The notes: generated by a model not told the origin, from the letters alone. A DNA stretch of 64,000 nt from Acanthacorydalis orientalis (GCA_034766995.1 CM068318.1:3340501-3404500), one strand, 5' to 3'. Shown: positions 12,719 through 25,431, numbered from the stretch's first letter. Program-made: numbers and translations.

Positions 12719-12765
12719 AATCGTTAAATAGGACGACTCGACTATTCACAACTAACACATATTAA
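12719..12765 (+). other. Candidate noncoding exon (47 nt)
   Basis: The acceptor is strong: a long pyrimidine tract (TTGTGTTTTCTTTTTCAG) ends at 12718, with branch-point-like TGACTAC upstream. The donor AA|GTGAGTAA begins at 12766. Between them lie 47 nt, richer in GC at the start (GGACGACTCGAC). All three frames contain a stop codon, so if spliced it would be a 5' UTR exon, a noncoding RNA exon or a poison exon. A chance pair of splice sites in a 64-kb AT-rich window cannot be excluded. Confidence 0.35.
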
Positions 12766-14100
12766 GTGAGTAAAAATATTTTGATATTAATCAATTTAAA
12801 ATTCATCTAGAGAACTGAAACAAATTTTTAAATCACATTTTATATTCCCTACTTTTATAGTCGCATTAACATTTTAAATAAAGCATTCTAATAAAATTTT
12901 GATTAATAGTAATGGAAAATGCTTTTAATACTTTTGAGTACTAAAAGAATCATTAAAGTATTTTTCAACGCTTTTATTATCCATTCTGACTGATTTTTAT
13001 TTCCTGTGTAATTTAATATTTCAACTTAAAACTAAATTTCAAAAGTATTCGCTTCCAACAATCCCAGCACTATTTTTTTATTTCAAGATTATTTCTTAAC
13101 AACTGAGAATATTTTATTCGTTTCATATTTTATACAAGTACTCATGCAAAGCGTTTATGCTTCATATTATGTAATTTATGTTTTTTTTCATATTATCCAT
13201 AAAATTATAATTGAATGAAAAATTGCAGATTTGCTGAAACATATACAATCTCAGTTATTTATTATAAATAATTTTATTTAACATCTTGTTTACTGGATTA
13301 TACAACATATAAAAATAGAAGAGTTTAATTTTTATTTTAAAAAGAATAAAATTGAAAAACACAAAAAAGATAGATTTTGTTGCAAAATGTAAATTGTAGG
13401 ATAATTTTTTTATTTTGTACATAAAAATCCTGTGATATGATTGATGAATCATCGAATATTTAATATCAGTTTTTATTTATGTTATATGAAAATCTTACCA
13501 GTAGATAAAACGTTAAATATATTATTAAATATTCGTTTAATATATTAAATTTATTTGCATGAAATAAGATTTTATGAAGGTTGAGATATTTATAAACGAA
13601 CTAATAAGTAAAACGTCATGAATAATTAATCTCATAGATAATTATTCATGATAGAACTAATAAGTAAAACATCATGAGATTAGAGTGTTTCAATTCAGTG
13701 TTTAATTTTACCAATAGCCAAAAAAGTAATTTTAGATTTTTTTTTATCAACTTGGTGGTATTGTGCAACCACTCCATTCATTCTTAATTGTTTAATTAAT
13801 TGAGAGACCATTGGTTTAATATTTTTTCTACTTTAATTCTTTTATAACTCGTTGCTACAAATTTTAATTAACTTTGAAATTGAAATTCTGTTTGAATAGG
13901 TTTGAACGATTGATTTTCAAACAAACACTTTAATTCTACAGATTTATTTTTAATAGACATTTATAAAATATGAGTTTATTTTTTATTGTTAAATTGAATT
14001 TGATTATTTGATTTTAGTATTATTTTATTTTAATTATATTTGAAACGAGGATTTAAACTGCAAATTATATAAATCAAAAAATGCCGATTGACTTCATAAA
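12766..14100. other. AT-rich noncoding stretch
   Basis: Plain AT-rich DNA apart from the small repeat structure at 13598-13677. A 65-codon minus frame at 13255-13452 is Lys/Ile/Phe-rich and looks like chance. Confidence 0.6.
13598..13677. repeat. 24-bp direct repeat enclosing a 13-bp inverted repeat
   Basis: The motif GAACTAATAAGTAAAAC followed by RTCATGA occurs at 13598-13621 and again at 13654-13677. Overlapping the first copy, TCATGAATAATTA at 13616-13628 and TAATTATTCATGA at 13639-13651 are perfect reverse complements separated by 10 nt. The unit may come from a foldback insertion with target duplication or a local duplication. Confidence 0.85.
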
Positions 14101-14399
14101 GTGCCATTAAATCCAATTAGTTTTCTTTCTTGTACTTCAAAGTCATAAAATTCACTAAAATAGTGTCACGACATTCAACCCATTTGAAAATATTCGATCG
14201 TTCATTGTGTTTTATTTTTCATTTTACATTTACATCCAGCAGACCGATATTCGAAACACTAAAAAGCATGTCTGTACATGCTTTTATAAAGGATGGTTCA
14301 TTTAATATCCATAAAAATATAGACATACATCAAGATACGAGCGCTGTAACGTTATTTAAAGATCGTGTTTATTGGCATCATTATATACTGTACTCATTC

Positions 14400-14640
14400 G
14401 TTTATTGTCACACGATCAACGATTCTGTCAACGTTATAATGGCGTTCGCTGCGGAAAAAGCATACGCGATTGCCAATGAATGTATCATTTAAATCGTGTC
14501 ATCAGGTTGTTTCGGTGTCGTTTCGAATGTCGAACTGTACCATTAAAATTTGTTGTTATGAAGTCAACGGACCGGCTGCGAAAATCAAACGGGAACCAAT
14601 AACATTTTGACATGTATGTACGTGCCAATTGACAGTGATG
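14400..14640. promoter_or_regulatory. GC/CpG-richer noncoding island
   Basis: CpG-containing sequence (GCGTTCGCTGCGG, CGGTGTCGTTTCG, GGACCGGCTGCG) follows and overlaps the end of a 120-codon + frame at 14130-14492. I do not recognise the frame and it is not longer than chance would allow. The island is a candidate regulatory element on composition alone. Confidence 0.25.
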
Positions 14641-15729
14641 CATAACAAAGTATCTTTGTAGTTTGAAATTAACAGTTTGAATACCTGTTAGGTATTAAAC
14701 TGAAACTGACGATTGAAATTCTAATTAGTTTTATATTCACTGGGTGTGTAATTCGATCAATTCGTTGATTATTATTAAATTCAATTGTCCTAGCGATAAA
14801 AAACCGTATGTGTATTTTTATGAAATTTATGTTCTGATATAAAAAACAGTGTTATTCGAAATTCTTAAATGAACGAAACAATTGATTCACTTTACTATCA
14901 AAATTTCCAATTCGAATCTTCAGTTTGCATGCAGCTAACTGAGTAATTAGATAAAAAATAACTTTACTCCTCTTTTTATAATTCAAGTGTTCGGTTATTA
15001 TAACATCCCACTTATTTTCATACATATATACATTTTATTTGATTAACCTTTGTCTGTTGAAGTACTGTCCTAAATAAACATAATCAATGTATATCAGTTA
15101 TTGACCATCAATATTAATTTCGCATTCTCGTATTAATTGATTGAGAACTGTTTACTTAGCTTAATTTTCAATCCATGATCTTTTAGTTTAAGTTCAACAG
15201 ATGCTGATTACAGATTTACACATACATTTGTATTGTTTACGCACACTTTTCTCACATTTCCATTCATATCATTGGAAGCATATTTGTATAATCTTTCTGT
15301 TATTAAAGTCTTATACTATTTTAGCGTTTAGTATTTATTTCAAATCTATTGTATCGTATACATTGTGTAGAGGGAGTATATATTGAAATATTTAATCAAT
15401 GATTTCATAAAGATTCCACTTAAACATAAGTGTTCGGTTTTTCTTAACGTACATTTCTGTTAAAATCAAACATCATATATGAGAAAAAAAGACGAAACAT
15501 ATACTTTCAATCATTCTTTATCGAGCCAAAGTATTTCTGTAAAAGTAAGAGCACTAACATTCCTATATAGCGAATATAAATGCGTACAGGAAATATAATG
15601 TATAATAGGAGATATTTTATCCGTTCGGTGTATCATCAACCTTTTCCAGTCAACGAACTATAATACTCGTGATTTTTTTTACAATTCTCCCCGTTTTATC
15701 ATCAGAAATACAAAACAACATCTGAATAA

Positions 15730-16330
15730 ATGGTACAAGAATCCGGCGCTCTCATACCGCACGTGACCCCATCGCTTTGCCGCCTATCGAAATGTATATA
15801 TTATATAAGTCTGGTCCCGACAAACTCGGTTCCATATTTCATGATTATATACCCTGTTCATATTTTAATTCGGATATTCATGTAAAAAGCTTTATCGTAA
15901 GCCGGCACATAAAATGTAAGAGTAAACGACCGTTTATCGACACTATTTGCGGTTTTTACAAGCATCATTTACGAACGTCGAGCCTTTTTGCGTGTGCGTG
16001 CGTGCAGCATCCCCGAGGACACATAAAAGCCTACGCGTAATGACAAATCGACATGAAAGTAGAACTGAGTCAGTATCAAGTTAAATGATCCGCTTCCACT
16101 GTAATCTATGTATTCTGTGCAAGACTGACTTTACGACGGATTGACTGATGCCTGAGAGAGATGTCTTTCCAAATATGTTCGAAAAATTGTTGGTGCAAAA
16201 CGGATTTCTTTCTGGCGCGTTTATTATTATCAACATGATTCTTAAAATACGTTTGCTCGCTTCAAATCGGAACGTACATTCAGTCTCACTCATTTCCTTT
16301 TCAGTCGTCTTATTAAAAATAGTTTTATTT
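15730..16330. promoter_or_regulatory. GC/CpG-rich noncoding island, candidate enhancer
   Basis: A long block of raised GC and CpG content (ATCCGGCGCTCTCATACC, CGCACGTGACCCC, AAGCCGGCACAT, GTGTGCGTGCGTGCAGC, CCCCGAGGAC, TCTGGCGCG). It contains a CACGTG E-box near 15760 and several Hox/homeodomain-type TTTATNG motifs (for example TTTATCG near 15890 and 15933). Overlapping open frames of 87, 97 and 76 codons lie on both strands, which is a sign of raised GC rather than of a gene. Regulatory function is inferred. Confidence 0.35.
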
Positions 16331-16777
16331 TTTCTATATATGAATATGCACAAATACTCTTCTAAAAATGCCACTTAAATTATATGTAAGGACAATGAAA
16401 CATGTTGAAAGAATAATTAGAATTTAATAGAAATTATTTCAATAATAATCCATGATTTGAATCATAATAATAAAAGATTTATAATTGAAAATTCCAGAAA
16501 GTTGTTATTCATTTTATATAACAACCTTACAATATGCGAATAATAAAATTAAATAAACTTGTGATAGAGCGTACGACAGAGTTTTATATGAACTGGATAT
16601 ACGTTTCTGATATTATTTAAACAGAAAGAATTGTAATACAGTAGATACATAGGTTGGTAAGATAATTGAAGAGAGAATGTATCTAATATTTATGAATATT
16701 TCTTATATCTAAATGCTCTTAAAGTATCGTATTTATGGAACCAAAAACCAGTTAAATAACAAATATATTTTTGAACT

Positions 16778-16780
<3 letters not shown>

Positions 16781-16836
<56 letters not shown>
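16781..16836. repeat. (AT)n microsatellite
   Basis: About 28 uninterrupted AT units. Confidence 0.97.
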
Positions 16837-16842
<6 letters not shown>

Positions 16843-16873
16843 GAGTGTGTTGCCATATATCTGCATAATAAAT

Positions 16874-16884
16874 TATATATATGC

Positions 16885-16920
<36 letters not shown>
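16874..16920. repeat. Imperfect (AT)n microsatellite
   Basis: TA/AT units interrupted by GC and AA substitutions, 37 bp after the preceding array. Confidence 0.93.
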
Positions 16921-17689
16921 GTAATTTATAGTCTATTTGCTTCTTTAGTATATTCTTTATCTATCATTGAAATACACATGAAATATTCTATAACGACCAG
17001 TTTTGGATCTTAAGTCGTTTTCCAGTAGCTTGATGTATAGTTTATTTTACGGAATGAATCCAAAGACAAACAAATATACAAACTGACAAGTATAGAAATA
17101 AATAAAGAGAAATTTATATAAAACGTGTGAAATAAATAGCAAAAGAGTTGAATACGATAAACAGTTTCAAACAGTAAAATGTTTCAATATCCGTTCAGTT
17201 TGTTTGATACGAAATAAAATAAAATACATTTCGTTTTTTTTTTAAAAAAATAAAAATAGTTTTAACATAAAAAAGACAATTGATTCACGTGAATTCAAAA
17301 CCAATTGAAATTGTTTGGTTTTTTTATTTTGAAGGAAATTTTATGTTATTTAAAATGATTTTAGTACATTGTTTATGTTCTACCCTAAATCTGTATTGTT
17401 TAGAATCAAAAAAAATTACACCAGGTGTTATTAATTTGTATATTATTGAAATATTTTATATATATTTTTTTAGTTCAAAATAGAATTTGAATAAATTTAA
17501 TTTCAATCTCTAAAAAGGTATCACTTACTTGCCACTGTAAATATTTCAATTTAAATTTCTCCGATTAATTTTAAATACAAATCTAAATAAAACGTAAACG
17601 AAATAAAATATTCCAAACTATAAAATAAACTAATATAGGTTCTATTTAAAAAAATATACTTAAATGTTAATGTAATCTTCTGAGTTATC

Positions 17690-17880
17690 GTAAGACTGCA
17701 ACTAGAATTCGTTGCCGAGTCAAGATAAGAAGTAAAGCAGTTTCGTTACAGACAGGGGGGTTTGGCCGGACTACGATGGTGTCTGGTATTTAGTACTTTC
17801 CACATGAGTTCATCGCTTCGTAATAATTAACCACTTCTTTATCTAACTTCTATGACATTTTGTACTTTGTCACTTCGTCT
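17690..17880. promoter_or_regulatory. GC-richer noncoding island
   Basis: Contains GACAGGGGGGTTTGGCCGG and ACTACGATGGTGTCTGG followed by TAATTAACCACTT. It has no coding frame and abuts a TA array. The homeodomain-type TAATTA sites make it a weak regulatory candidate. Confidence 0.25.
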
Positions 17881-17890
17881 TTATTAACAA

Positions 17891-17893
<3 letters not shown>

Positions 17894-17948
<55 letters not shown>
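17894..17948. repeat. (TA)n microsatellite
   Basis: About 27 uninterrupted TA units. Confidence 0.97.
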
Positions 17949-17950
<2 letters not shown>

Positions 17951-19009
17951 TTCCAGATGTATGTAAAAAGATAATGCGCTAGATGGTAACAAGATTTTAG
18001 ATGAAGACGTTTCTCTGAAATTGATGTATTTTTCAAATAGCTGTTTATAATGAAACCCGTAAAGATGTAATTAACAGTTTGTCTGTTAGATACGTGTTTT
18101 TTTAAAATTTAATTTACATTTTTTTAAATTAAACTTCAGGGATGAAAAATAAACCGTACAGACGAAAAATTCTAAAGTGTGATGAAAATTTTATTACTTA
18201 ATCTTGAATTAAAGATTTACAGATTACAGACACTATTTTCTTTTATACAAGAATAAATCTGTTAAGTTAAAAAATAACAAAACAATATAATTATTTTTTT
18301 AACTTGAAATTAATATAGACAATTTATTTTTTTAAAAACCAAAGTTATTGATATTTTAAAAATATTAACCTCTTTTTAAAATTCGAACTTTTAATCTGTT
18401 CCCATCAACATTGTTTTAATATAAGAGAACACATGTTCTTGAATGATCAGAGAGTTTCGACGATTTAAATTCAACTTAAATTTAAAATATTGTAATGTAC
18501 GCAAATAGAAAATAAAAAACAAACTATATTGAAAAAACTTATCTGCATACAAATACACACACACATACTCACAAGCTTAATCTATATAAAAAGAGGGTCG
18601 CACCAACTTGTTATTACAGCATCGTTAGTTTAAATTTTCAATTTTGAACTGTACGTTTTTTTAATTAAAAAACCTGACTGTTTTAGACATTTACATATTG
18701 TATTCAAATAAAAAGTTGATGAAAATAGTTTTAAAGAGCTTTCAAAAAAAATTGTATCTCATCTAATAATAAATACGAGTGCAGGTAATAAATGAAAATG
18801 ATATTTTTAGAAACGTTTATACACGAACGTATCCTGTGAAGCAGACTTTTTATATCTAAATAAACATCGAAAATTATTTTCGTTTCGTCGTAAAAAGAGA
18901 ACAGCGAAAACAACAAATATGCCAGATAAAAACACAAACAGTGCTCATAAAACACGGAACGTCGTGAATAGAAAATCTTGAAAATAATTGGTGCGTCTAA
19001 GATCATGAC

Positions 19010-19260
19010 AGTGTTGGTATGACCAGTGTGAAGAGAATTTAATTACAAACGACGTGCTCTGGGAATAAGGACTCTAGTGAGAAAGGTGTGTTCTAATGAA
19101 TAAAGCATTACCTGCGTACACAAACGCCTCGAATTGTTAATCTCGAGAGTGGTGTGTTGTCCGGGATTCCGGGCAATGAAATAATTGTAGAATTATTCGC
19201 AACTTCATCCGTGCAAAATGTAAAACATGTCTCGCAGATTTATTTATGGCCTTTTACAAT
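19010..19260. promoter_or_regulatory. GC/CpG-richer noncoding island
   Basis: Contains CGACGTGCTCTGGG, CTGCGTACACAAACGCC, CTCGAGAG and TCCGGGATTCCGGGCAA, in which TTCCGGG-type units lie side by side. No coding frame is supported. A CGCAG|GTAATGC donor-like site exists on the minus strand, but no matching acceptor is clear. Confidence 0.25.
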
Positions 19261-20039
19261 ATTTAATTGGGAAACAAAGCTGTTCGCCGGCTAGTTTACA
19301 AGAACGATACTATTGTACTGTTTGTCATTGCGTTGAGAAAGAATTGATTTACGATTTAATTATATGCACATTTTTTGTTCTGTCGACTGAACGAGTGTTT
19401 CAGTTTGAAATTAATTAGATTTTTATCGGGATTTAAGACTATGTATGCAGAATAAGCAACTACTTATTTTTCTATAAAATTCTGATTAATAAAACTTCAA
19501 CGAATTCCACTTTTTTATTTACTTTTAAACAAAGCTGTAATTACAGAAGTATAAAAGCATGAAACATTTTTTTATTAAAATCATTTTAAATCCTTATAAA
19601 TATTCATGGATCTGTAGCCTTACAGGTACTTTACTTTTTTCTGGAAAAAAAACACGACTTGAAACTTTACTCAAATTTTGTAGAGATTGTCGTGAATAAA
19701 AAGTATGTTTTTCTTTAACATTCGTTTAATATTTAATGTCATATTTTTCTGCGAAACAATTTACAAACTAAAGTATAAAACAATTTTTTTTCGAATACAA
19801 AAACAAGAAAATTACAATATCGTTCCTGCATATTTAGAAATTAAAATTGGGATAGTAGTCCGGATAATACTTGTTGATATTAATTTATAATTGAGTTTTA
19901 AAAATTAATACATGTATTCTTTTTTAAAACAATACTATATATAAAATGATGACATTCAATTACCATTAAACACATCCCAAAAAAAAAAACAATAATCCAG
20001 TTCAAACACATTAAATAATCTCACTGATTTTTTAACGTA

Positions 20040-20335
20040 GATTCAATTAAAAAAAGACGTCCAGCGGCATTCATCATTCCATCTGTTTGATTCGTTTCGT
20101 CCTTTTATAAAAATTCCTATCGATTCTTTTTGAGTTACGATTCATGTTAGATTGACGCTTGAATGTTCAACTCGGCATGTTCCTTTTTTAGTCTGATCTC
20201 ACCCTTTCGGCCCGCTCGCCTTGACAGTATCTGAAAGCTACGGTATTGTAGTGCTTTCAAGGCCGCAGAGACACTCAGACCTCGTCGCAACGATAAAGTG
20301 AGAACACCTGCGACGAGATAAAAATACTAGTGGTA
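20040..20335. promoter_or_regulatory. GC/CpG-richer noncoding island
   Basis: Raised GC over about 300 bp (CGTCCAGCGGCATTC, TTTCGGCCCGCTCGCC, AAGGCCGCAGAGAC, CTGCGACGAG). No frame is coding. Candidate conserved noncoding element on composition only. Confidence 0.3.
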
Positions 20336-20463
20336 TTAAAATTTATACACACTTTCCATGCATTACGAAACATTTTTTCAGGCTTACAGTATATGAATTG
20401 ATTCGAGTGGTCTGGAATTTGCAATAAACAATTCTTTTTTGTGTTACATCTTTACATACAAAC

Positions 20464-20466
20464 ATA

Positions 20467-20517
<51 letters not shown>

Positions 20518-20535
20518 TTGTGTGTGTGTGTGTGT
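20464..20535. repeat. Compound (TA)n(TG)n microsatellite
   Basis: A TA array with an early G interruption passes directly into TGTGTGTTTG(TG)n. Open frames on both strands here (70 and 68 codons) are translations of the repeat. Confidence 0.97.
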
Positions 20536-20699
20536 CTTTCGTGAAAATATTTCAAAACGTTCTATTATTGCGATAAACAATATTGTGTTAGATTTTGTTG
20601 AAGAATTCAAACCATTAACTAATATTTATGTACTAATTTTGTATTAACAATACAGTTTAAAATGAAAGCTGATTATAAAGCATTACAGAATAGACCATA

Positions 20700-22010
20700 G
20701 AATATTATATTTCTCATTGACGACTTGTAAGAGTATTTTATTATACTCTAAATTATAAATACGATTTAAATAAACAATTTCCTATAATAAAGACATACTA
20801 TAAAAGGTCCTTGTAACTAGAAAATCTTTATCATAGTAATATATATATTAGTTAGTGTTAGTAAAATGAGACTTCTTGAGAAAAAGGATACATAAAAATA
20901 CCTATGTATGCTTTCTTTGTAGTAAGGATTGATATATAGTCATATTTCCTTTTTATTTCTATTTTATTTCACTTATTATATCAATAATTTTATCGAATAT
21001 CTTTTTTTTAAATTTGAATATTTTTTAAAAAATTTGATATTACAACGATGCCACAACGAACCCATATAATCATATAAATTACTCATAGACTTTGAAATTT
21101 TACTCCCTCAAATTATCCATTTTGACAAACATGTATATATATATATATCTACTCAAGCGTTTTCTTTTTCTTATGTTAATTATTTGGTACTACTTGTTAC
21201 TTTTTTACTCGTATTAAATTTAAAATAATGTTACTTCTAAAGATATTTTTTCTTAAGAGATTCATTTTTAGAATAAAATATTATAAAAATTCCACAGTTT
21301 TTTATTCTTATATAAATTTAATATACATTTTAAAAATCCCCCTGATGCAATTATACATTTTGGTATGAGTGATTACAAATACTTCCTTTATATTTCATCA
21401 TTATGTTAATTATTTTGTCAGTCCCTAGTAAATTTCAAATTCTTTAATTTTTTAAATTGTTAACGTTAGTTTTTGTTAAGTGATGCTCTTTTATAATTGG
21501 ATATTATAATAATAACACAATTAGATATTCATAAATTAATTAATTATACACTTCAATATTTCATCCTCTGAAATAATACTTCATGGATATACAATAATTG
21601 TACTTTTATTTATAGATTTTCAATTTTTTTATAGTTTTGTGAGATTATAGTTTACTTATTAGCGACATTCTGCGTATTTTGATTTACTCTATTGGAATAT
21701 TTATTTCTTAATATTTTCTTACTTTGCCATTTCATATCTTTGTGAGATATATTTTAACAAGAGTACGGGAAGGACAGAATCATTAATAATCTATTAATTA
21801 CATTATTTTCAATCTCTTCTGGACATTGAATTAATCTACAACGATTGTATAGATTAACTCACTATTATATCAATTTTTATTGAAAGATTTATTGATTCAG
21901 TGCAATAAGATTAATGTATTTTAATAAAATGGTTGTTTTTTTCCAACTTTTTGATTATCATAAACAAAATATAAAGATTTGGCTTGATTGTGCTTTATTT
22001 AAGATACAAT
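20700..22010. other. AT-rich noncoding stretch
   Basis: No open frame, island or long array was seen, only a short (TA)n near 21135. Confidence 0.6.
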
Positions 22011-22187
22011 AGATTAAAATTATATATATATATATATATTTTTATGATAAAATTATCTTTATATTTTTAACGAGGAATAATCCATACACTCGTTTGTTAA
22101 ATAAAAATAACAAAAGGATAACCCAGAAACTTAAAAGAATATAAAATGGGTATTAATGTTATAGTAAAATTTGACATTTTTAATTGG

Positions 22188-22191
<4 letters not shown>

Positions 22192-22245
<54 letters not shown>
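22192..22245. repeat. (TA)n microsatellite
   Basis: About 27 uninterrupted TA units. A short (AC)n tract follows at 22311-22324. Confidence 0.97.
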
Positions 22246-22247
<2 letters not shown>

Positions 22248-22349
22248 CTGTTCAGTGGAATGTTCAATGAGTGTGTATAATATGTATATATGTCTACATG
22301 TAAATGTATGTACACACACACACACCGAACGATGTGTATGTAACATACA

Positions 22350-22700
22350 CGAATTAATAAAGAGTTGGGATTATGTTGCCTTCGGGTGGTTTGCCCCAGT
22401 ACAAGCTTAGGGCGCTATTTCCAGTACTAGGATGACACTAATCCAGAGATTTATCGCCGCAGAAAATAGTAGCCTCGCCGACGGTCTCCAAACATGCTGT
22501 ACACTGGTTGGCAAACACTCGCCTTGTGCTGCAGGCAGCCGGCGATGTTGTATGTCTGCCATCGCACGAGTTACTGATTCCCATCCCGCGCACTAGTGAA
22601 TATTTTAAAATGAATTGCTGTAACGTTTTGTTGCGTCGGCTAATTATTTTATTTATGTATTTCGCGTCCACGCTTTTTTCCTTCTTCTAACGTTATTCGT
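22350..22700. promoter_or_regulatory. GC/CpG-rich noncoding island
   Basis: One of the most GC-rich blocks in the window (CCTTCGGGTGGTTTGCCCC, TTATCGCCGCAG, CCTCGCCGACGG, GCAGGCAGCCGGCGATG, CCCATCCCGCGCACTAG). A 77-codon minus frame (22438-22671) and a 60-codon + frame (22508-22690) overlap here. The minus frame contains CSTRRVFANQCTACLETVGE, which I do not recognise. A short coding exon on the minus strand is possible, but no acceptor/donor pair framing it is clear. A regulatory element is at least as likely. Confidence 0.3.
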
Positions 22701-22744
22701 GTGTGATGTTTTTTGTCGACTTCCTAGTCAGTTCTTTGGAGAAT

Positions 22745-22764
22745 ACACACACGCACACACAGAT

Positions 22765-22831
<67 letters not shown>
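22745..22831. repeat. Compound (AC)n(AT)n microsatellite
   Basis: An imperfect AC array (GC and GAT interruptions) is followed by about 26 AT units. Confidence 0.97.
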
Positions 22832-22834
<3 letters not shown>

Positions 22835-23059
22835 GAAAATATATTAAAATATACATTTATTAGTTTTTTTAGTATCAATAACATTTCGATAACATAAAAC
22901 ATAGTTTTATATTTCAAACAGTAAAATAAAATGTAAATGATATTAATCTTCTATTATTTTCTTTGAAAATTTTATATTTTACGGATTAAGATTGAATTAT
23001 GGCTATCATTTAATTGCAAAACTGTAATTTAAATTTATAATATCGAATGAATGCATATT

Positions 23060-23560
23060 TTTAAATTTAGTAAAAAGTAAAACGTGGAAAAGATCGAAGC
23101 ACAATTTCCTTGAAACTCGAATCCGTTACGTTCTTAACGATTCCACGATATTATTTCACGTATTCGAGCGAGGAAGTCATCAGAATATTTGTCTATCTAT
23201 CTGTACGTCGAAGTCATGCAGTCTGCATGGCAGGAGATTACCAGTTTGAGTAACATCGGTGCACGAACTAATGACGGCGCTATCAGAAACTCATTTCAGA
23301 ATAAATTCTCGAACCGGACGTAATATCATGATAGTGCATCCGTTTTTAAATAAGGCGTAGCTGTAAATAGTGGTATGTGTTGTTTTACAAGCGTTGTTAA
23401 CGTTAAATCGTATGTTGCTAGTTCATAAAATAACCACAACAAGTCAGTACCTCGAAATGTGTGAACTATGATACGCGGTCATGCAAAGCTGTTGATTTCC
23501 GAATAGCGGCTTCGATATTCAATCTCTGACGGCGGTTTGTGCATTTTCTTTCATTTTAAT
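23060..23560. promoter_or_regulatory. GC/CpG-richer noncoding island
   Basis: Scattered CpG-rich motifs (TATTCGAGCGAGGAAG, AATGACGGCGCTATC, TCGAACCGGACG, GATACGCGGTCATGC, TGACGGCGG) without a coding frame. Candidate conserved noncoding DNA. Confidence 0.25.
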
Positions 23561-24617
23561 GTACATAGAAGTTTTTCAGACCGTGAATTAATTCATTTTG
23601 TTCAAGCAGTTAGTTTCAGTTCTGTTTCTTCTTAATGAAATAAAATTATATTTAAATGTGAATGATTTAGTTGGAAATTCAATGTATTGTTTCCTGTCAA
23701 AAATCCAATTGGTATCAATTAGACACTAACTTTTTTTAATTACACAATTAATATATATCGTATTGTTTTCCCGTGTATCTCTTCATTGTTCTGAGTATTG
23801 GGAAATTGATCATTGGATTATTGGTTAAAGTAGATTTTATGATGATAATTTTTATATGAAAATAAATTTAGTCACGCTCAAACAATAATTTTGAACTATT
23901 ACACTAAAACATTAAAATTTCCATTATTCATTTATCTTCTAGTATGTCCATTACACAAGTAGAATCCTTGGACTCGTTATGATTCATTTCAAGATATTAA
24001 AGTTATTCCATTAGACTAATCAATGGGGATCTCTTGAGCTCTTAATTTCTGCGATCAATTTTGACATATGTTAATGTCAAGTTGATTGTTTTAACTCTTC
24101 AAAACTATCCACTTAATTATTAAACAATTCGAAACTAGTCAACGAGACAAGCATTAAAAAGAGTTCTTAAGAAGTTTAGTTGAAAAACTAATTTCGATGG
24201 TTATTCGAATTATTGAGGCAGAAATTTGAAATATAATTTAATTCATATGTAAATTTATCAACTAATTTTGTCCTAATCTCTTATTAAACAATTTTTATGT
24301 ATTTGTTTTTAATACATTAAGGTAACTGCCTTTATTTTCTTTAAGACACTCAGACTCTTAAAGAATTTAATTTATTTTCTCAACAATGAAAACCTGAACG
24401 TTGAAAAGGATTTCATATCAATTATTTATAAAGTAGTAAAATTATTTTTCATTTATGATTGTTCATTTTTCAGAATATATTATATATCTATGTGTCTTAT
24501 TTAATATGTATTATTCATTTTCATATAAATACATATAATTAATTATTCATTCTTATATTCGTATTATACATGATTATGTGTTTCGTTTTGAATTATATTT
24601 ATTTTTTTGTATTTCAT

Positions 24618-24660
24618 ACACACACACACACATATATACGTATATGTATGTACGTATGTG
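24618..24660. repeat. Compound CA/TA/GTAC microsatellite
   Basis: (AC)n passes into CATATATACGTATATGTATG and TACGTATGTG, giving a partly self-complementary purine-pyrimidine alternating tract. Confidence 0.9.
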
Positions 24661-24789
24661 TTTTTGTAAAATGAATATTCTCTACATGAAATGCGTTCGA
24701 GTAAATATCGTCTATTTATATAAACACGGACTGAAAGGAAAACAAATAAAATAAATCAAATCTTTATTCATGTTATATTCTGTTCACCA

Positions 24790-25060
24790 TATCTGAAGAA
24801 TAACGTTATTCTAGTGGAAATTTTAGTGGCCATAGCATCTGTGCTACCACCATTGCTGCTCGCATTACATTAGACCACCAAGCATTGTACTCGTTGAGCG
24901 AAAGAAATGCTTGTACGAATGGCTAGTGAAAGTTATAATATTTTGTATCGTTGCAGGGGAGAGAAAATAAGCAACCGACGGAGAGATATTGTGTACAAGG
25001 AAACGAATAAAAAAAGTGTATACACTCGTATGATATACGGGTCGGTTTTAAATTCAACCA
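24790..25060. other. Mildly GC-richer noncoding stretch
   Basis: Contains TGGCCATAGCATC and GTGCTACCACCATTGCTGCTCG. A 60-codon + frame at 24907-25089 (MLVRMASESYNILYRCRG at its start) matches no family I know and ends in a Lys-rich tail. I see no splice or promoter support for a gene. Confidence 0.3.
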
Positions 25061-25431
25061 AAAAAAAAGATATTTATATATTTAAATAAGCTATTTGTTG
25101 TGATTGGATTGAATCCAAGAAGTTTATTTTGCGGATTTCGTGTGTATGTGTGGGTAAATAATTTCTAAGATAATGAATAGTTGTGAGACGAGAGTATCGG
25201 ATACGTGTAACGAGTTTGAAGTATGTTCTTTAGTTTTTACAAGCATTATATAAAAACGTAATTGAAAAATATAAAAAGCTGACTGGCAATAGTTCAGTTT
25301 TTAATAAAAACTCAACTGGTTAGAATAACTTACAAATGTCTTTAAGATTTCAATAATAGATTATAGAATGAAATAAAGTAGATATTTGTAATAAATTTTA
25401 TTTTTTCAAAGTATCCTTACAGTAATTTTCG

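Noticed and set aside
14130..14492. 120-codon open frame on the + strand, the longest in the window
   Set aside because: With 8-9% stop codons expected at this composition, a frame of this length is within chance for 64 kb in six frames. The translation resembles no family I know and codon choice just follows AT content.
16081..16374. 97-codon minus frame overlapping a 76-codon + frame
   Set aside because: Mutually overlapping antisense frames in a GC-richer island reflect fewer stops from base composition. Neither product is recognisable.
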